The notes below the pieces were generated by a model. The model was given only the letters and a program-made list of their open reading frames with translations, did not search any database and had not been told where the DNA came from. Source: Actinoplanes italicus (GTDB lineage Bacteria; Actinomycetota; Actinomycetes; Mycobacteriales; Micromonosporaceae). From it: 64,000 nucleotides of DNA. The number at the start of each line of letters is the position of its first letter. The first letter of the stretch is position 1. A program made the position numbers and the translations under genes. This document shows, piece by piece, positions 34,001 to 41,820 of this stretch. The stretch is taken from assembly GCF_003001815.1 (NCBI RefSeq), contig NZ_PVMZ01000022.1, forward strand, positions 150,853 through 214,852, given 5' to 3'.

Positions 34001-34117
34001 GACCGTTTCCGCGGCGCCGGATCGCGAGGCCACCGCGAGGTGGACTCCTGTCCCTGCTAGAGCTGCCGCGGCGACCGCGGCGATGAACTTACGGGCATGG
34101 CTTCGCCAGACCGTCAC
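31061..34117 (-). CDS. Secreted M4 (thermolysin-type) metallopeptidase with Ig-like/Fn3 tail
   Basis: A 1018-residue exported protease. The GTG start at 34117 is chosen because GGGGGA lies about 9 nt upstream and the signal peptide follows immediately (RKFIAAVAAAALAGTG). An FTP/PepSY-type propeptide fills the first 200 residues. The zinc site HEMTH is at His362-His366 with Glu386 in GGLNEATSD as third ligand; the catalytic His lies in DVHYSSGVANKF. Beyond about residue 560 follow a He_PIG-like Ig domain, another Ig-like module, an Fn3 domain (GTATVTWVSPAAGSPPVTGY) and two C-terminal Ig-like repeats, likely for substrate or wall binding. A typical degradative exoenzyme. Confidence 0.92.
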   Translation of the reverse strand: MTVWRSHARKFIAAVAAAALAGTGVHLAVASRSGAAETVEAAPAPVTPTPPTPPPARVGHSVPPAAKPAFVAAAREVVGDNRKAVHAVAGENYQAKDVVVDSTGARHVRFDRTWNGLPVLGGDFVVHTTDAGEFAGATVAQDAAVDVSRTPTVAKRDAIATAAEELTGPAQAQLVVDAHQGRPALAWKVTIADHLVVIVDATTGRTRRTYDLIKGAETGTGHGYYNGEVKLATTRTADGSFTLIDPDRGGNTTRDALNVPDRPTEASSRAFTDADDIWGDGTTADRATAAADVHYGLARTWDYFKDTFGREGINGDGKGITAYVHRDVNWANASWSDTCLCMTFGDGNAARKSYTSLDTVAHEMTHGLNFRTADLVYEGESGGLNEATSDIFGTLVEFYANNPTDRPDYLVSELSGPQPLRWMDEPTRDRKSLSCWSPSVKDVDVHYSSGVANKFFYNLAVGSGSTRWGTSSPCGGAAPVTGIGNDAAGAIWYRALTTYMVSSTDFAGARQATLQAAADLYGPDSAQRSAVQAAWLAVGVDGSGTVPPSDTAPVIDPVAFTPAHLGTPVQQQLTGRDPQGQAILWSAEELPPGLTISPEGLISGVPTIKGMSTVRIHASDPDGNRTSAAAALWYVTGPPTVAGLLPGSRTFNVGVEASLVVRFEDYPDHNALGQTETVTVETTGLPDGMTATATVDDTFEWMTKVTVAGTPSTAGTGTIRFTATDPAGETATFDVPYTVGPPMAPATPVAYVYSGEVSGTATVTWVSPAAGSPPVTGYVVKVTPGTEQVLPATARTVNLTGLDPAQAYEISVRARGTVIDSAEKTLTMKPAHLTLSPPSATVDHAGPVTFTGTVTGPPATGRVYLEQKAATSSAWTRVSLVPADAAGAWSLTVNPTVTTAYRVSYPAGAIGWWPATSAVSTVTVRHAVTVTPSSLSAKAGSTVTFTGKVSPATAGVKANLQHYVNNQWVTLQSATIAGDGSYSIRRSFTVGKVRLRVATSGGNTNAVGVTPAVTLTIT

Positions 34118-34255
34118 TGAAACTGTCCCCCGTTGCAATTGACGAAGGCGAATCCTAAGCGATCGGCTTACTCGTCGCATGCCCACCCAGCGACACTGAA
34201 GAATCTCTGAGTTCTGACTCGCTGCTCAGCGACGATCCGGAGCTGCCGTTCAAAG

Positions 34256-34532
34256 GAGCTGCACTACGACCGGGTCCTGGCGTGTACGGGCTTCCGTTTC
34301 GACGCGTCCGTCTTCGACGAGTCGTGCCGGCCGGAGCTGTCCATCAACGACCGCTTCCCCGGCGCAGACCGAGGCGTGGGAGTCGGTGAACGTGCCCGGC
34401 CTGTTCTTCGCCGGCCGAGAAACTGGACGGCACCCCGGAGCCCTCGCTGCGGGCCCGGACGCCGCCGGGCCGGGGCGGCCGCCGCTGTCGCAGAGTTCGC
34501 TCGCGGAGGTGAGCCCCGGTGCGGCCTTCTGA
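34256..34532 (+). pseudogene. C-terminal relic of a flavin-dependent oxidoreductase
   Basis: A plus-strand frame reads ELHYDRVLACTGFRFDASVF and PELSINDRFP, and after a frameshift near 34362 continues QTEAWESVNVPGLFFAGRE before ending at 34532. The ACTGFRFD and VPGLFFAG motifs are typical of the last third of FAD/NAD(P)-binding monooxygenases, where the latter contacts FAD. The first 300 or so residues and the normal C-terminus are missing. Confidence 0.55.
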
Positions 34533-34591
34533 CTCAAAGGCAACTGCCGAGTGGTCCCGCGCATCTTCCTTGCAGGCTTGGCATGCACAAG

Positions 34592-35323
34592 TCAGCTCGT
34601 AGCAGCCTTCAGCGGGAAGTCTGGCACGTTCGACCAATCCAGAGTCTCACCCAAGGCGGTCGCCACCTGGTCCGATATTCGCCGGGCACCATAAGCGTAA
34701 ATGCGTGCGCAGGAGATGGCCCCGATCAGGCCGATCGAATGCTTTCCTCCCGCCTTCGCCCGCAACACGCTGCTGGCGTGCGTAACTCCACGGAGCGGCC
34801 CGGGCCAGACTTCGGTGCGCCAGCCGGAGACCAGGCCATGGGTCAGGCAATGACGGACCTCCATCCAGCCGTCAGCTCGCTGGAGGACCTTCACCCAGTC
34901 AATGGTCTCCGTGCTCGGCCGTCCGCCGACGCCTGGGATGTTCCAGACCTGCAACGGAGGCGATGCGGCCACTGATCTGCTCAGACCGGGAAACTCGTTC
35001 TCAGCCTTCTTCTGAAAGTCAGCGACCGTTGGGTTGTTGATCGACACTCGTTTGGCGATCTGCGCGAGCCCGTACCCGCGAGCGTGCAGGGAGAGCGCCA
35101 GGAATTCCTCGACGAATCCTTCGAATGCTGCGATCACGCCCAACACCACTGCCGGCGGCAAAGCCGAGAAGTTGCCCGCATTGCCGGGTGTTCTTGGATG
35201 AAGCTGAATCAACCTCTGCGGCACCTCAAGCGACCGGGCATACTTGTTGACGGCTTCCTGCAGATTCATCTGAAACAGGACGATATCCTTCCGGACCAGC
35301 AACCGACGCGTAAGTCGGATCAC
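34592..35323 (-). CDS. HEPN-like protein (possible RNase)
   Basis: A 243-residue, mostly helical protein with no close family recognised by eye. The helix pair around VVLGVIAAFEGFVEEFLALS and the later WMEVRHCLTHGLVSG contain the R-x4-H motif (Arg, four residues, His) that defines the active site of HEPN ribonucleases; the layout resembles RiboL-PSP-HEPN/MAE_28990-type proteins. GTG 35323 has AGGGG six bases upstream; ATG at 35269 is an alternative start. GC content is lower than in the flanks, and it sits in the same foreign-looking region as the VMAP operon. Confidence 0.5.
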   Translation of the reverse strand: MIRLTRRLLVRKDIVLFQMNLQEAVNKYARSLEVPQRLIQLHPRTPGNAGNFSALPPAVVLGVIAAFEGFVEEFLALSLHARGYGLAQIAKRVSINNPTVADFQKKAENEFPGLSRSVAASPPLQVWNIPGVGGRPSTETIDWVKVLQRADGWMEVRHCLTHGLVSGWRTEVWPGPLRGVTHASSVLRAKAGGKHSIGLIGAISCARIYAYGARRISDQVATALGETLDWSNVPDFPLKAATS

Positions 35324-35468
35324 CCTACCCCTAGCGGATCACGCAGATCCTTACGCGTACAGGCGGGAGATTCAAGCTCTGCCGCACTCCAGTGCCGGCT
35401 GAGAGCGACCGGCATCCACATCGGATGCGGATCCGTACCCGAGCATTTCAGTCGTGTGCCGAAAGGCC
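35324..35468. other. Intergenic region, nothing recognised
   Basis: No coding potential recognised. It contains the promoter of the HEPN-like gene. Confidence 0.35.
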
Positions 35469-35512
35469 GTCCTGTGGGCCGCCGGTCCCCCTCTGGCGGC
35501 GGCCCACAGGAC
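35469..35512. terminator. Strong 16-bp hairpin
   Basis: GTCCTGTGGGCCGCCG (35469-35484) pairs perfectly with CGGCGGCCCACAGGAC (35497-35512) around a 12-nt loop, followed by TCCTCTCTTC. No gene ends directly before it on the plus strand, so it may insulate the desaturase operon or be left over from a lost gene. The following 350 bp to the desaturase start show no gene. Confidence 0.6.
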
Positions 35513-35859
35513 TCCTCTCTTCGAGGAAAGTTCGGAGGTTCCTTCGACTCCCGCCGACGAAGAACCGGTGACGGAGGTCCCCGGCTACCCCATCCGCGGA
35601 GCGGTAAACGGACGGATGCGAGCAATGAACCGGACGGTGTTCCTCCGCCTCGAGCACCGCCCGGACCACCCGCACCTGAGCGGCGCCCGTTTGCCGAGGG
35701 TGCAGCGGGGTACCCCATGCTCATCAGGTTCAATGCCGTAGCCCGTGGCGCCCACGTGGTCCCGGCGGCCGTCCAGACTCCTGCGGCCTCATTTCTCCCG
35801 CCGCAAACACCTCTGTCCGCACGATGCACGTCGGCCGGCAGGATTCCAGGAGTCGACCC

Positions 35860-36798
35860 ATGAGCACATCCGTCATCACCACTCTTCCCGGCCCCAAGCC
35901 GATGATCGAGGAGCCTCAATCACCGGCGGCCGTCGCCATGCTCTGGGTCTTCGTGGTGGCCCCGTTCGTCGCACTGTTCGCCGCCGTGCCGATCGCCTGG
36001 GGGTGGGGGCTCTCCGCGCTCGACGCCACCATGGCGATCATCGGGTATCTGATCGCGGTCGCCGGCGTCACGGTCGGATTCCACCGCCACCTCACCCACG
36101 GCTCGTTCAAAGCCAAACGGCCCCTGCGCCTCGCTCTGGCGGTAGCCGGATCCCTAGCCGTCGAAGGACCCCCGACGACCTGGGTCTCCGATCACCGGCG
36201 GCACCACGCCTTCACCGATCGTGAAGGCGACCCCCATTCCCCCTGGCGGTACGGCACCGGCGTCCGCGCCCTGGCCAAGGGCCTGTGGTACGCCCATTGC
36301 GGCTGGTTCCTCAATCCCGAGGTCACCAACAGGGCCCGCTTCGCGCCGGACCTGCTCGCCGACCGCGGCATCCGCGTGATCGACCGTTTGTTCCTGCCCC
36401 TGATCGCGCTGTCGCTGCTGCTGCCCGCGGTGATCGGCGGACTGGTCACCGGCACCTGGACGGGAGCGCTGACCGCGTTCTTCTGGGCCGGGCTGGTCCG
36501 GATGGCCCTGCTGCACCACGTCACCTGGTCGGTCAACTCGATCTGTCACGTCGTCGGCGAACGCCCGTTCAACAGCAAGGACAAAGCCACCAACTTCTGG
36601 CCGCTGGCGATCCTGTCGTTCGGTGAGAGCTGGCACAACAGCCACCACGCCGACCCCACCGGCGCCCGGCACGGCGTCCTGCGCGGCCAGATCGACCCCG
36701 CCGCCCGTCTCATCTGGATCTTCGAGAAGCTCGGCTGGGCCCACGACGTCCGCTGGCCCGACCCGGCCCGGCTCGCCGCCAGGCGCAGGACGGTCTGA
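35860..36798 (+). CDS. Acyl-CoA (delta-9-type) fatty acid desaturase
   Basis: A 312-residue integral membrane di-iron desaturase. The three histidine boxes are present: HRHLTH (75-80), HRRHH (112-116) and HNSHH near residue 268, with paired transmembrane helices between them. ATG 35860 is preceded by CAGGAG seven bases away. It introduces a cis double bond into saturated acyl chains for membrane fluidity. The AI-2E transporter gene follows after 1 bp, so they form an operon. Confidence 0.92.
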   Translation: MSTSVITTLPGPKPMIEEPQSPAAVAMLWVFVVAPFVALFAAVPIAWGWGLSALDATMAIIGYLIAVAGVTVGFHRHLTHGSFKAKRPLRLALAVAGSLAVEGPPTTWVSDHRRHHAFTDREGDPHSPWRYGTGVRALAKGLWYAHCGWFLNPEVTNRARFAPDLLADRGIRVIDRLFLPLIALSLLLPAVIGGLVTGTWTGALTAFFWAGLVRMALLHHVTWSVNSICHVVGERPFNSKDKATNFWPLAILSFGESWHNSHHADPTGARHGVLRGQIDPAARLIWIFEKLGWAHDVRWPDPARLAARRRTV

Positions 36799-36799
36799 G

Positions 36800-38065
36800 A
36801 TGCCGTCGGTGTGGGTCGACACCGCCCGTAAGCGGACCCAGGACCGCCTCGCCGTCGCCCGGCAGGGCTGGACACCACCGCCGTTCACCGCGGATCCGGC
36901 ACTCGGCGAGGCCTCGGTCGTGCTGGTGGAGCAGACCCCGTCAGTGGATGATGGCCTACCCCGCGGCGTACGCGTCGCCGGCGCGTGGGCGTGGCGGATC
37001 ATCCTGTTCGTCGCTGCCGCGTATCTGTTGATCCAGGTCGTCAGCCGGCTGCAGATCGTGATCGTCCCGATCGCGATCGCGCTCCTGGTGGCCGCGCTCT
37101 TCGAACCGTTGTCGGCCGGCCTGCGCCGACGGGGGATGAACCGGTCACTCGCCGCCGGACTCGTACTCGTCGGCGGTCTGGTCGTGGTCTTCGGGGGTCT
37201 CACCCTGATCGTGCAGACGGTCATCTCGCAGCTGGACGATCTGAGCACGCAGGTCGGTGAGGGTCTCGCCGAGGTGCAGGGGTGGCTGGCGCAGGGCCCG
37301 CTGCATCTGTCTCAGAGCCAGCTCAGTGACGGTCTCGAGCGTCTGCGGACGGCGATCACCGACAACCAGGGCGCGCTGACCTCCGGCGCTCTGAACACCG
37401 CCACCACACTCGGCGAGGTCGTGGCCGGGTTCCTGCTCGCGCTGTTCACGCTCTTCTTCTATCTGCGCGACGGTGGGCAGATCTGGACGTTCGTGTGCCG
37501 GATGCTGCCGCGGGCCGCCCGGATCCCCACCGCCCGGGCCGGGCACTACTCCTGGCACACCCTGGTCTCCTACGTGCGCGCCACCGTGCTGGTCGCCTTC
37601 GTGGACGCCGTCGGCATCGGCGTCGGTCTCGCGATACTGCGCGTCCCGCTCGCCCTGCCGCTGGCCGCGCTGGTCTTCCTCAGCGCGTTCATCCCGGTCA
37701 TCGGCGCCACCCTGTCCGGCACGGTGGCGGTCCTGGTCGCTCTGGTCACCGTCGGTCCGGTGAAGGCGCTGATCGTGCTGGGCGTGGTCATCGCCGTCCA
37801 GCAGATCGAGGGCCACATCCTGCAGCCGCTGATCATGGGACGTGCCGTCGCCCTGCACCCGCTCGCCGTGATCCTGGCCATCGCCGTCGGCGTGGTCGTC
37901 GCCGGCATCGTCGGTGGGCTGGTCGCCGTACCGCTGCTCGCGGTCCTCAACACCGCCATCCGCTACCTGTTCAGCCACCCCGGCGGCGAGCCCACCCCGG
38001 ACCATGAACCGCCGGGGACGGAACCGGCCGAAGTCACCCCGGAAGAAAGTGAGCCAGCTCGATGA
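36800..38065 (+). CDS. AI-2E family transporter
   Basis: A 421-residue membrane protein with about eight transmembrane helices in the AI-2E/PerM pattern: an N-terminal hydrophilic region, helices from AWRIILFVAAAYLLIQVV on, the long amphipathic loop (SQLDDLSTQVGEGLAEVQGW), the conserved FIPVIGATLSGTVAVLVAL and IEGHILQPLIMGRAVALHPL. Members export signalling molecules, ions or unknown solutes; the autoinducer-2 name is historical. ATG 36800 is one base after the desaturase stop. Confidence 0.88.
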   Translation: MPSVWVDTARKRTQDRLAVARQGWTPPPFTADPALGEASVVLVEQTPSVDDGLPRGVRVAGAWAWRIILFVAAAYLLIQVVSRLQIVIVPIAIALLVAALFEPLSAGLRRRGMNRSLAAGLVLVGGLVVVFGGLTLIVQTVISQLDDLSTQVGEGLAEVQGWLAQGPLHLSQSQLSDGLERLRTAITDNQGALTSGALNTATTLGEVVAGFLLALFTLFFYLRDGGQIWTFVCRMLPRAARIPTARAGHYSWHTLVSYVRATVLVAFVDAVGIGVGLAILRVPLALPLAALVFLSAFIPVIGATLSGTVAVLVALVTVGPVKALIVLGVVIAVQQIEGHILQPLIMGRAVALHPLAVILAIAVGVVVAGIVGGLVAVPLLAVLNTAIRYLFSHPGGEPTPDHEPPGTEPAEVTPEESEPAR

Positions 38066-38175
38066 CGGTGACCACCACCCGTACCAACCCGGCGCCCCGA
38101 TCCGCGGCCGTCGTCGACACGCCGGCGGAGGCCGGCCGGCCGCCCGATTCGGCGGAGAGCAGGCGTTCAGCGTGA
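38062..38175 (+). CDS. Very small overlapping ORF (37 residues)
   Basis: ATG 38062 overlaps the transporter stop by 4 bp (ATGA) and the frame ends in GTGA, again overlapping the next frame by 4 bp. The product is Thr/Pro/Arg-rich and probably disordered. Support is only the overlap arrangement; it could equally be a non-coding tail of the transcript. Confidence 0.25.
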   Translation: MTVTTTRTNPAPRSAAVVDTPAEAGRPPDSAESRRSA

Positions 38176-38432
38176 GTCCTGGTCAACCTGCCGAGAAAGC
38201 CGACGGTCAGGCCCCCGAAGTCTCCGGACGGCAGGGAAGCGACAATCCGGCCTCCACGCCACCCTTACCGCGCCGGGAACAACAGGACCCCGGTACGCCG
38301 ACCGCGATCGGCCGGCCAGACCACCAACCGCACGACACCGGCCCACCCGTGAAACCGGGACGGCGGCGTCCGTTGCTGTTGCAGAGCCACCACTTCCGGG
38401 AGAGGGGAGCAGCCTCCCCTCCTCTCGCCTGA
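38172..38432 (+). CDS. Small proline-rich hypothetical protein (86 residues)
   Basis: A GTG at 38172 overlaps the previous stop (GTGA). The product is rich in Pro, Gln and charged residues with no hydrophobic core, so it would be disordered. No family recognised. A terminator-like hairpin overlaps its last codons. Confidence 0.3.
   Translation: MSPGQPAEKADGQAPEVSGRQGSDNPASTPPLPRREQQDPGTPTAIGRPDHQPHDTGPPVKPGRRRPLLLQSHHFRERGAASPPLA
38402..38421. terminator. Hairpin between convergent genes
   Basis: GAGGGGAG (38402-38409) and CTCCCCTC (38414-38421) with a 4-nt loop, flanked by further partial pairing. It would serve both the AI-2E operon and the convergent DUF5994 gene. Confidence 0.55.
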
Positions 38433-38473
38433 CGGTCCCGAGCCGTCGACGCGCTGCTCCTTCCCGTCGAGGA

Positions 38474-38926
38474 TCAGCCGTCGTGCTCGATGTCGGCGAG
38501 CAGTTCGGGCGCGTGGCGCTTGTCGGCGCCGTCCGCCGCGGCAGCCAGCGCGGCCTCGGCCGATGCCCGGCTGGTGTCGGGCGGGACGACCAGCAGATCG
38601 AAGCGGTCGTGCCCGAACTCCGTGATGATGGTGAGCAGCCCGGCCGGCTGGGCCGTGTACCAGCCGAGCCGCACCGGCTGGCTGCCGTTGGCTGCCCGGC
38701 GATGATGCGGAAGATCCCATTCGGCGCTGTTCAGCAGCGCGTGCGTGATCTGGCCCCGGAGCCCGGCAAGCGCCGACACCAGGTTGGGGAGCTCGACGGC
38801 CACGTCCGTCGAGCGGGGCCACCAGGCCCCGTCCAGCACGGTGGCCCGGGAAGGATGCGGGTCCAGCCGCAGGCGTACCGCCTCCTCTGATGTGGAAACG
38901 CTCCCGGCTTCGGCGATTCGGGTCAT
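38474..38926 (-). CDS. DUF5994 family protein
   Basis: A 150-residue protein. RLRLDPHPSRATVLDGAWWP and RSTDVAVELPNLVSALAG at the N-terminus and FDLLVVPPDTSRASAEAAL at the end are the signature of DUF5994, a family restricted to actinobacteria with unknown function. ATG 38926 has GGAGAGG upstream. In related genomes these genes are found with stress or dormancy genes, which would fit the Acg-like neighbour; that is inference. Confidence 0.85.
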   Translation of the reverse strand: MTRIAEAGSVSTSEEAVRLRLDPHPSRATVLDGAWWPRSTDVAVELPNLVSALAGLRGQITHALLNSAEWDLPHHRRAANGSQPVRLGWYTAQPAGLLTIITEFGHDRFDLLVVPPDTSRASAEAALAAAADGADKRHAPELLADIEHDG

Positions 38927-39382
38927 GATGACGCCTCTCCATAAAGCGGGAGTGACCCGCATCGGTGATCTGGTGAATCAGCACGGTGAAGTCTGGTCGC
39001 CCTGGACCGCGCGATAGCGGATGAGATCAGGACTCCTGTGGCGCCGCACACCCTTGCGGCATAAGCGCCGGCGATGTGGACTGCTGACCGCTCGCCCGAC
39101 CGATGACCCAGATGGATGACCGCTACCCAAATTTCATGATCATCAAACCGGGGAGCCTCGCCGATGGCGACCAACCAGCGGTTCTGAGCGGAGCGCGTAC
39201 CCTTGAGGGTGAACCGGCGGCCCTGGCCTCCGGGCGCTGACCCCGGTCGGCGTGCGGGCTGGAGCCCGCGCCCTCACCGACCTCGGTGGACCTCGTCTCG
39301 CCCGTCTCGCCGGGCCGGACCCGCGCCTGCGTTGGTCCCGGACGACGGGAACGCCGATGAGAACACCCGCTCGAACAGTCCG
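38927..39382. other. 456-bp divergent intergenic region
   Basis: It separates the DUF5994 gene and the nitroreductase gene and should hold both promoters. Part of it (about 39060-39170) is less GC-rich. No DosR-type palindrome, repeat or convincing gene was identified. Confidence 0.4.
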
Positions 39383-40249
39383 ATGACATCGGTACGCCCG
39401 GTCGGGCGGCACATCACGAACGACATCTTCCACCGGGCCATCGTCGCCGCCCAGCAGGCTCCCTCCGCTCACGACGCCCGGCCGTGGCGATGGAAGGTGA
39501 CCAACGGCGTCCTGGACCTGTTCCTGCACATCGAGTCGTCGCCCGGGCTCCCGGCCCCCGACGGGCGGCTCGCCACGATCGGCTGCGGCGCCGCGCTGCA
39601 CCACGCCCGTCTGACTCTGGCCGCGGGCGGCTGGCGGGTGACCACGACCCGTCTGCCCGACCTCACCGAGCCGGCCCATCTCGCGCGGCTTCACATCGAC
39701 GGCCCCGCACCGGTGAGCCCCGGCACCGCCGATCTGGCGCGCATCATCGAACTGCGTCACACCGACCGCCGTCCCGTCACCGGCCGCCGGATCACCCCCG
39801 AGCAACTGAGCACCATCTGTGCCGCCTTCGAGTCCCAGCACGTACGCCTCGCCGTGTTACGACCGGACCAGATCCTGGGCCTGGCCGTGGCGACGGCCCA
39901 CGCCGACGGCCTCGAATCGGCCGGCAGGCAATGGCAGTCGGAACTGGCGCTGTGGGCCGGCGGCGACCGCATCGTCGGCGCCCCCGATCACCAGAGCCTG
40001 CCCGCCACCCAGGACGGGCACGACCGGGCCGCAACGTTCGTCGTGCTGCACGGTCCGGGTGATCAGAGACAGGACTGGCTCCATGCCGGCGAGGCACTCT
40101 CCGCAGGCTCCCTGGTCGCCGCCGGACTCGGGGTGTCGACCCTGCCCTTCAGCGCACCGATCGAGCACGAACGCGCCCGCGCCATCCTGCGGGATGCGGT
40201 CCCCGATCTCGGCCGTCCATACCTGATGGCACGCTTGGGCCATCACTGA
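39383..40249 (+). CDS. Acg-like nitroreductase-fold protein
   Basis: A 288-residue protein of the Acg (Rv2032-like) nitroreductase-related family. The N-terminal FMN-site region reads IVAAQQAPSAHDARPWRW, the middle has the ELRHTDRRPVTGR motif, and the end has the second half of the fold (AGEALSAGSLVAAGLGVSTL). Acg proteins bind FMN but lack normal nitroreductase activity and are induced in dormancy in mycobacteria. ATG 39383 fits the family start, although the ribosome site is weak. Confidence 0.8.
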   Translation: MTSVRPVGRHITNDIFHRAIVAAQQAPSAHDARPWRWKVTNGVLDLFLHIESSPGLPAPDGRLATIGCGAALHHARLTLAAGGWRVTTTRLPDLTEPAHLARLHIDGPAPVSPGTADLARIIELRHTDRRPVTGRRITPEQLSTICAAFESQHVRLAVLRPDQILGLAVATAHADGLESAGRQWQSELALWAGGDRIVGAPDHQSLPATQDGHDRAATFVVLHGPGDQRQDWLHAGEALSAGSLVAAGLGVSTLPFSAPIEHERARAILRDAVPDLGRPYLMARLGHH

Positions 40250-40329
40250 GCAGGTGCCGGCCCGGACGAGGTCAACGGATTCGCGTCGAACCGAGTTCAC
40301 CGCCGTCAGAACCCTTCCGAGCAGCCCGT

Positions 40330-41820
40330 TCAGAGCGAGCGCAGGTAGTCGCGGACGCTACGGCCGTCCCCCGGGTCGGCGACCAGGCCGACATGGCCGT
40401 CCGGGCGTACCAGGACCAGGGTGTCCGCGCCGTAGGCGTTCGCCGCATGGCCGCCGTCGTCGGGCAGGCCGCCCGACCCGACCGCCCAGGATCCGATGAT
40501 CGCGGGATCCACGCCGTCGAGCGGCGGGAGGCCGTGTTCACCGATGCCGAGCAGGGTGAAGCGCGGACCACGGAACAGATCGAAAAGCCGGATCGGTGCG
40601 CCGGCGGTGTCACGCAGCGGAGCGTCCGGCGCCCGGTCCCCCGGCTGCACCCGGGCGGACCGGCCGGCCTGCCGTGACAGCCGGCTCCACGGATACCGCA
40701 GCGCCAGCTGGGTCAACTCGGGCGAGGCCACCGCGTCGAGACCGCCGCCCTTCTCCTTGACCGCGTCGAGGACCGCGGCGAGCCGTTCCGAGGTGATGTC
40801 CAGCAGCCAGCTCGCGATCGGGAGCCGCTCCTCGTCGTACGTGTCCAGCAGCGCCGGGGATGCCTTCCCCGCGACCACCAGACCGAGCTTCCAGCCCAGG
40901 TTGTACGCGTCCTGGATCCCGCTGTTCATGCCTAGCCCGCCGGCGATCGGGTGAACGTGGGCCGCGTCCCCGGCGAGGAACACCCGGTCCACCCGGAGCC
41001 GGTCGACCATTCGGACATTGACGCGGTACGTCGAGCGCCACGCCAGCTCGTGCAAGCGCACTCCCGGGAGCCCGGCCACTCGATCGAAGGTCCGCTGAAA
41101 CCGCTCCAGGGTCGGTTCGAGCGGTGCGCCGTCCGCGTCGAGTTCGTGGGTGGCCTGTATCTGGAACATGTCGGTGCCGGGCAGCGGGCACAGCATGACG
41201 ATGCCGTCGCCGGTGAACCACTGATGCCAGGCGTCACGGCCGAGCCCTTCGACGTGGATGTCACCGACCGCCATGGTCTGCATGTCCGGTGTCTCGCCAC
41301 GCATCGGCAGGCCGAGTGCCTTGCGGACGGTGCTCCGGCCGCCGTCGCAGCCGACCAGGTATCGGGCCCGGATCCGCGCCTCACCGACCGTCGCGGTCAC
41401 TCCGCCGGCGTCCTGCTGGAAGTCGTTCAGTTCGGTGCCGCGTTCGACGGTGACGCCGAGGCCGGCCAGCCGCTCGCGCAGGATCTGTTCCACCCGCCAC
41501 TGCGGGATCATCAGGGCCGCGGGGTACGGGACGTCGGGCGTGGGCACCTGGTCGGCCTGCGGATCGACCTCGGCGATCACCTCGGTCCCCTGGTACTTGC
41601 GGTGCCGCAGGTGGCTGACACCGGACGCCAGGATCTGGTCGGCGACCCCCAGATCGTCGAGCACCTCCTGGCTGCGCGGGCTGAGCCCCTTCCCCCGGGA
41701 GCCGGTGGGGAACTCCGGCACCCGGTCGATGATCCGCACCGCCACGCCACGACGGGCGAGTTCACAGGCGAGCGTGAGACCGGTCGGGCCCGCACCGGTC
41801 ACGAGAACATCCGCGTTCAC
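40330..41820 (-). CDS. Class A FAD-dependent aromatic hydroxylase
   Basis: A 496-residue flavoprotein monooxygenase of the PHBH/RdmE type. GAGPTGLTLACELARRG binds FAD near the N-terminus, VGCDGGRSTVRKALG is the DG motif and LAGDAAHVHPIAGGLGMNSG the GD motif. The last 110 residues form the thioredoxin-like C-terminal domain seen in polyketide-tailoring hydroxylases. It would hydroxylate an aromatic or polyketide substrate using NAD(P)H and oxygen. The GTG start at 41820 overlaps the M23 peptidase stop by 4 bp (GTGA). Confidence 0.9.
   Translation of the reverse strand: MNADVLVTGAGPTGLTLACELARRGVAVRIIDRVPEFPTGSRGKGLSPRSQEVLDDLGVADQILASGVSHLRHRKYQGTEVIAEVDPQADQVPTPDVPYPAALMIPQWRVEQILRERLAGLGVTVERGTELNDFQQDAGGVTATVGEARIRARYLVGCDGGRSTVRKALGLPMRGETPDMQTMAVGDIHVEGLGRDAWHQWFTGDGIVMLCPLPGTDMFQIQATHELDADGAPLEPTLERFQRTFDRVAGLPGVRLHELAWRSTYRVNVRMVDRLRVDRVFLAGDAAHVHPIAGGLGMNSGIQDAYNLGWKLGLVVAGKASPALLDTYDEERLPIASWLLDITSERLAAVLDAVKEKGGGLDAVASPELTQLALRYPWSRLSRQAGRSARVQPGDRAPDAPLRDTAGAPIRLFDLFRGPRFTLLGIGEHGLPPLDGVDPAIIGSWAVGSGGLPDDGGHAANAYGADTLVLVRPDGHVGLVADPGDGRSVRDYLRSL

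Noticed and set aside
35469..35512. Origin, attachment site or riboswitch at the strong hairpin
   Set aside because: No integrase, repeat pair or conserved aptamer features; treated as a terminator-like hairpin.
38927..39382. DosR-type regulatory palindrome upstream of the Acg-like gene
   Set aside because: Looked for because Acg homologues are DosR-controlled, but no GGGACT/AGTCCC-type inverted repeat was found.
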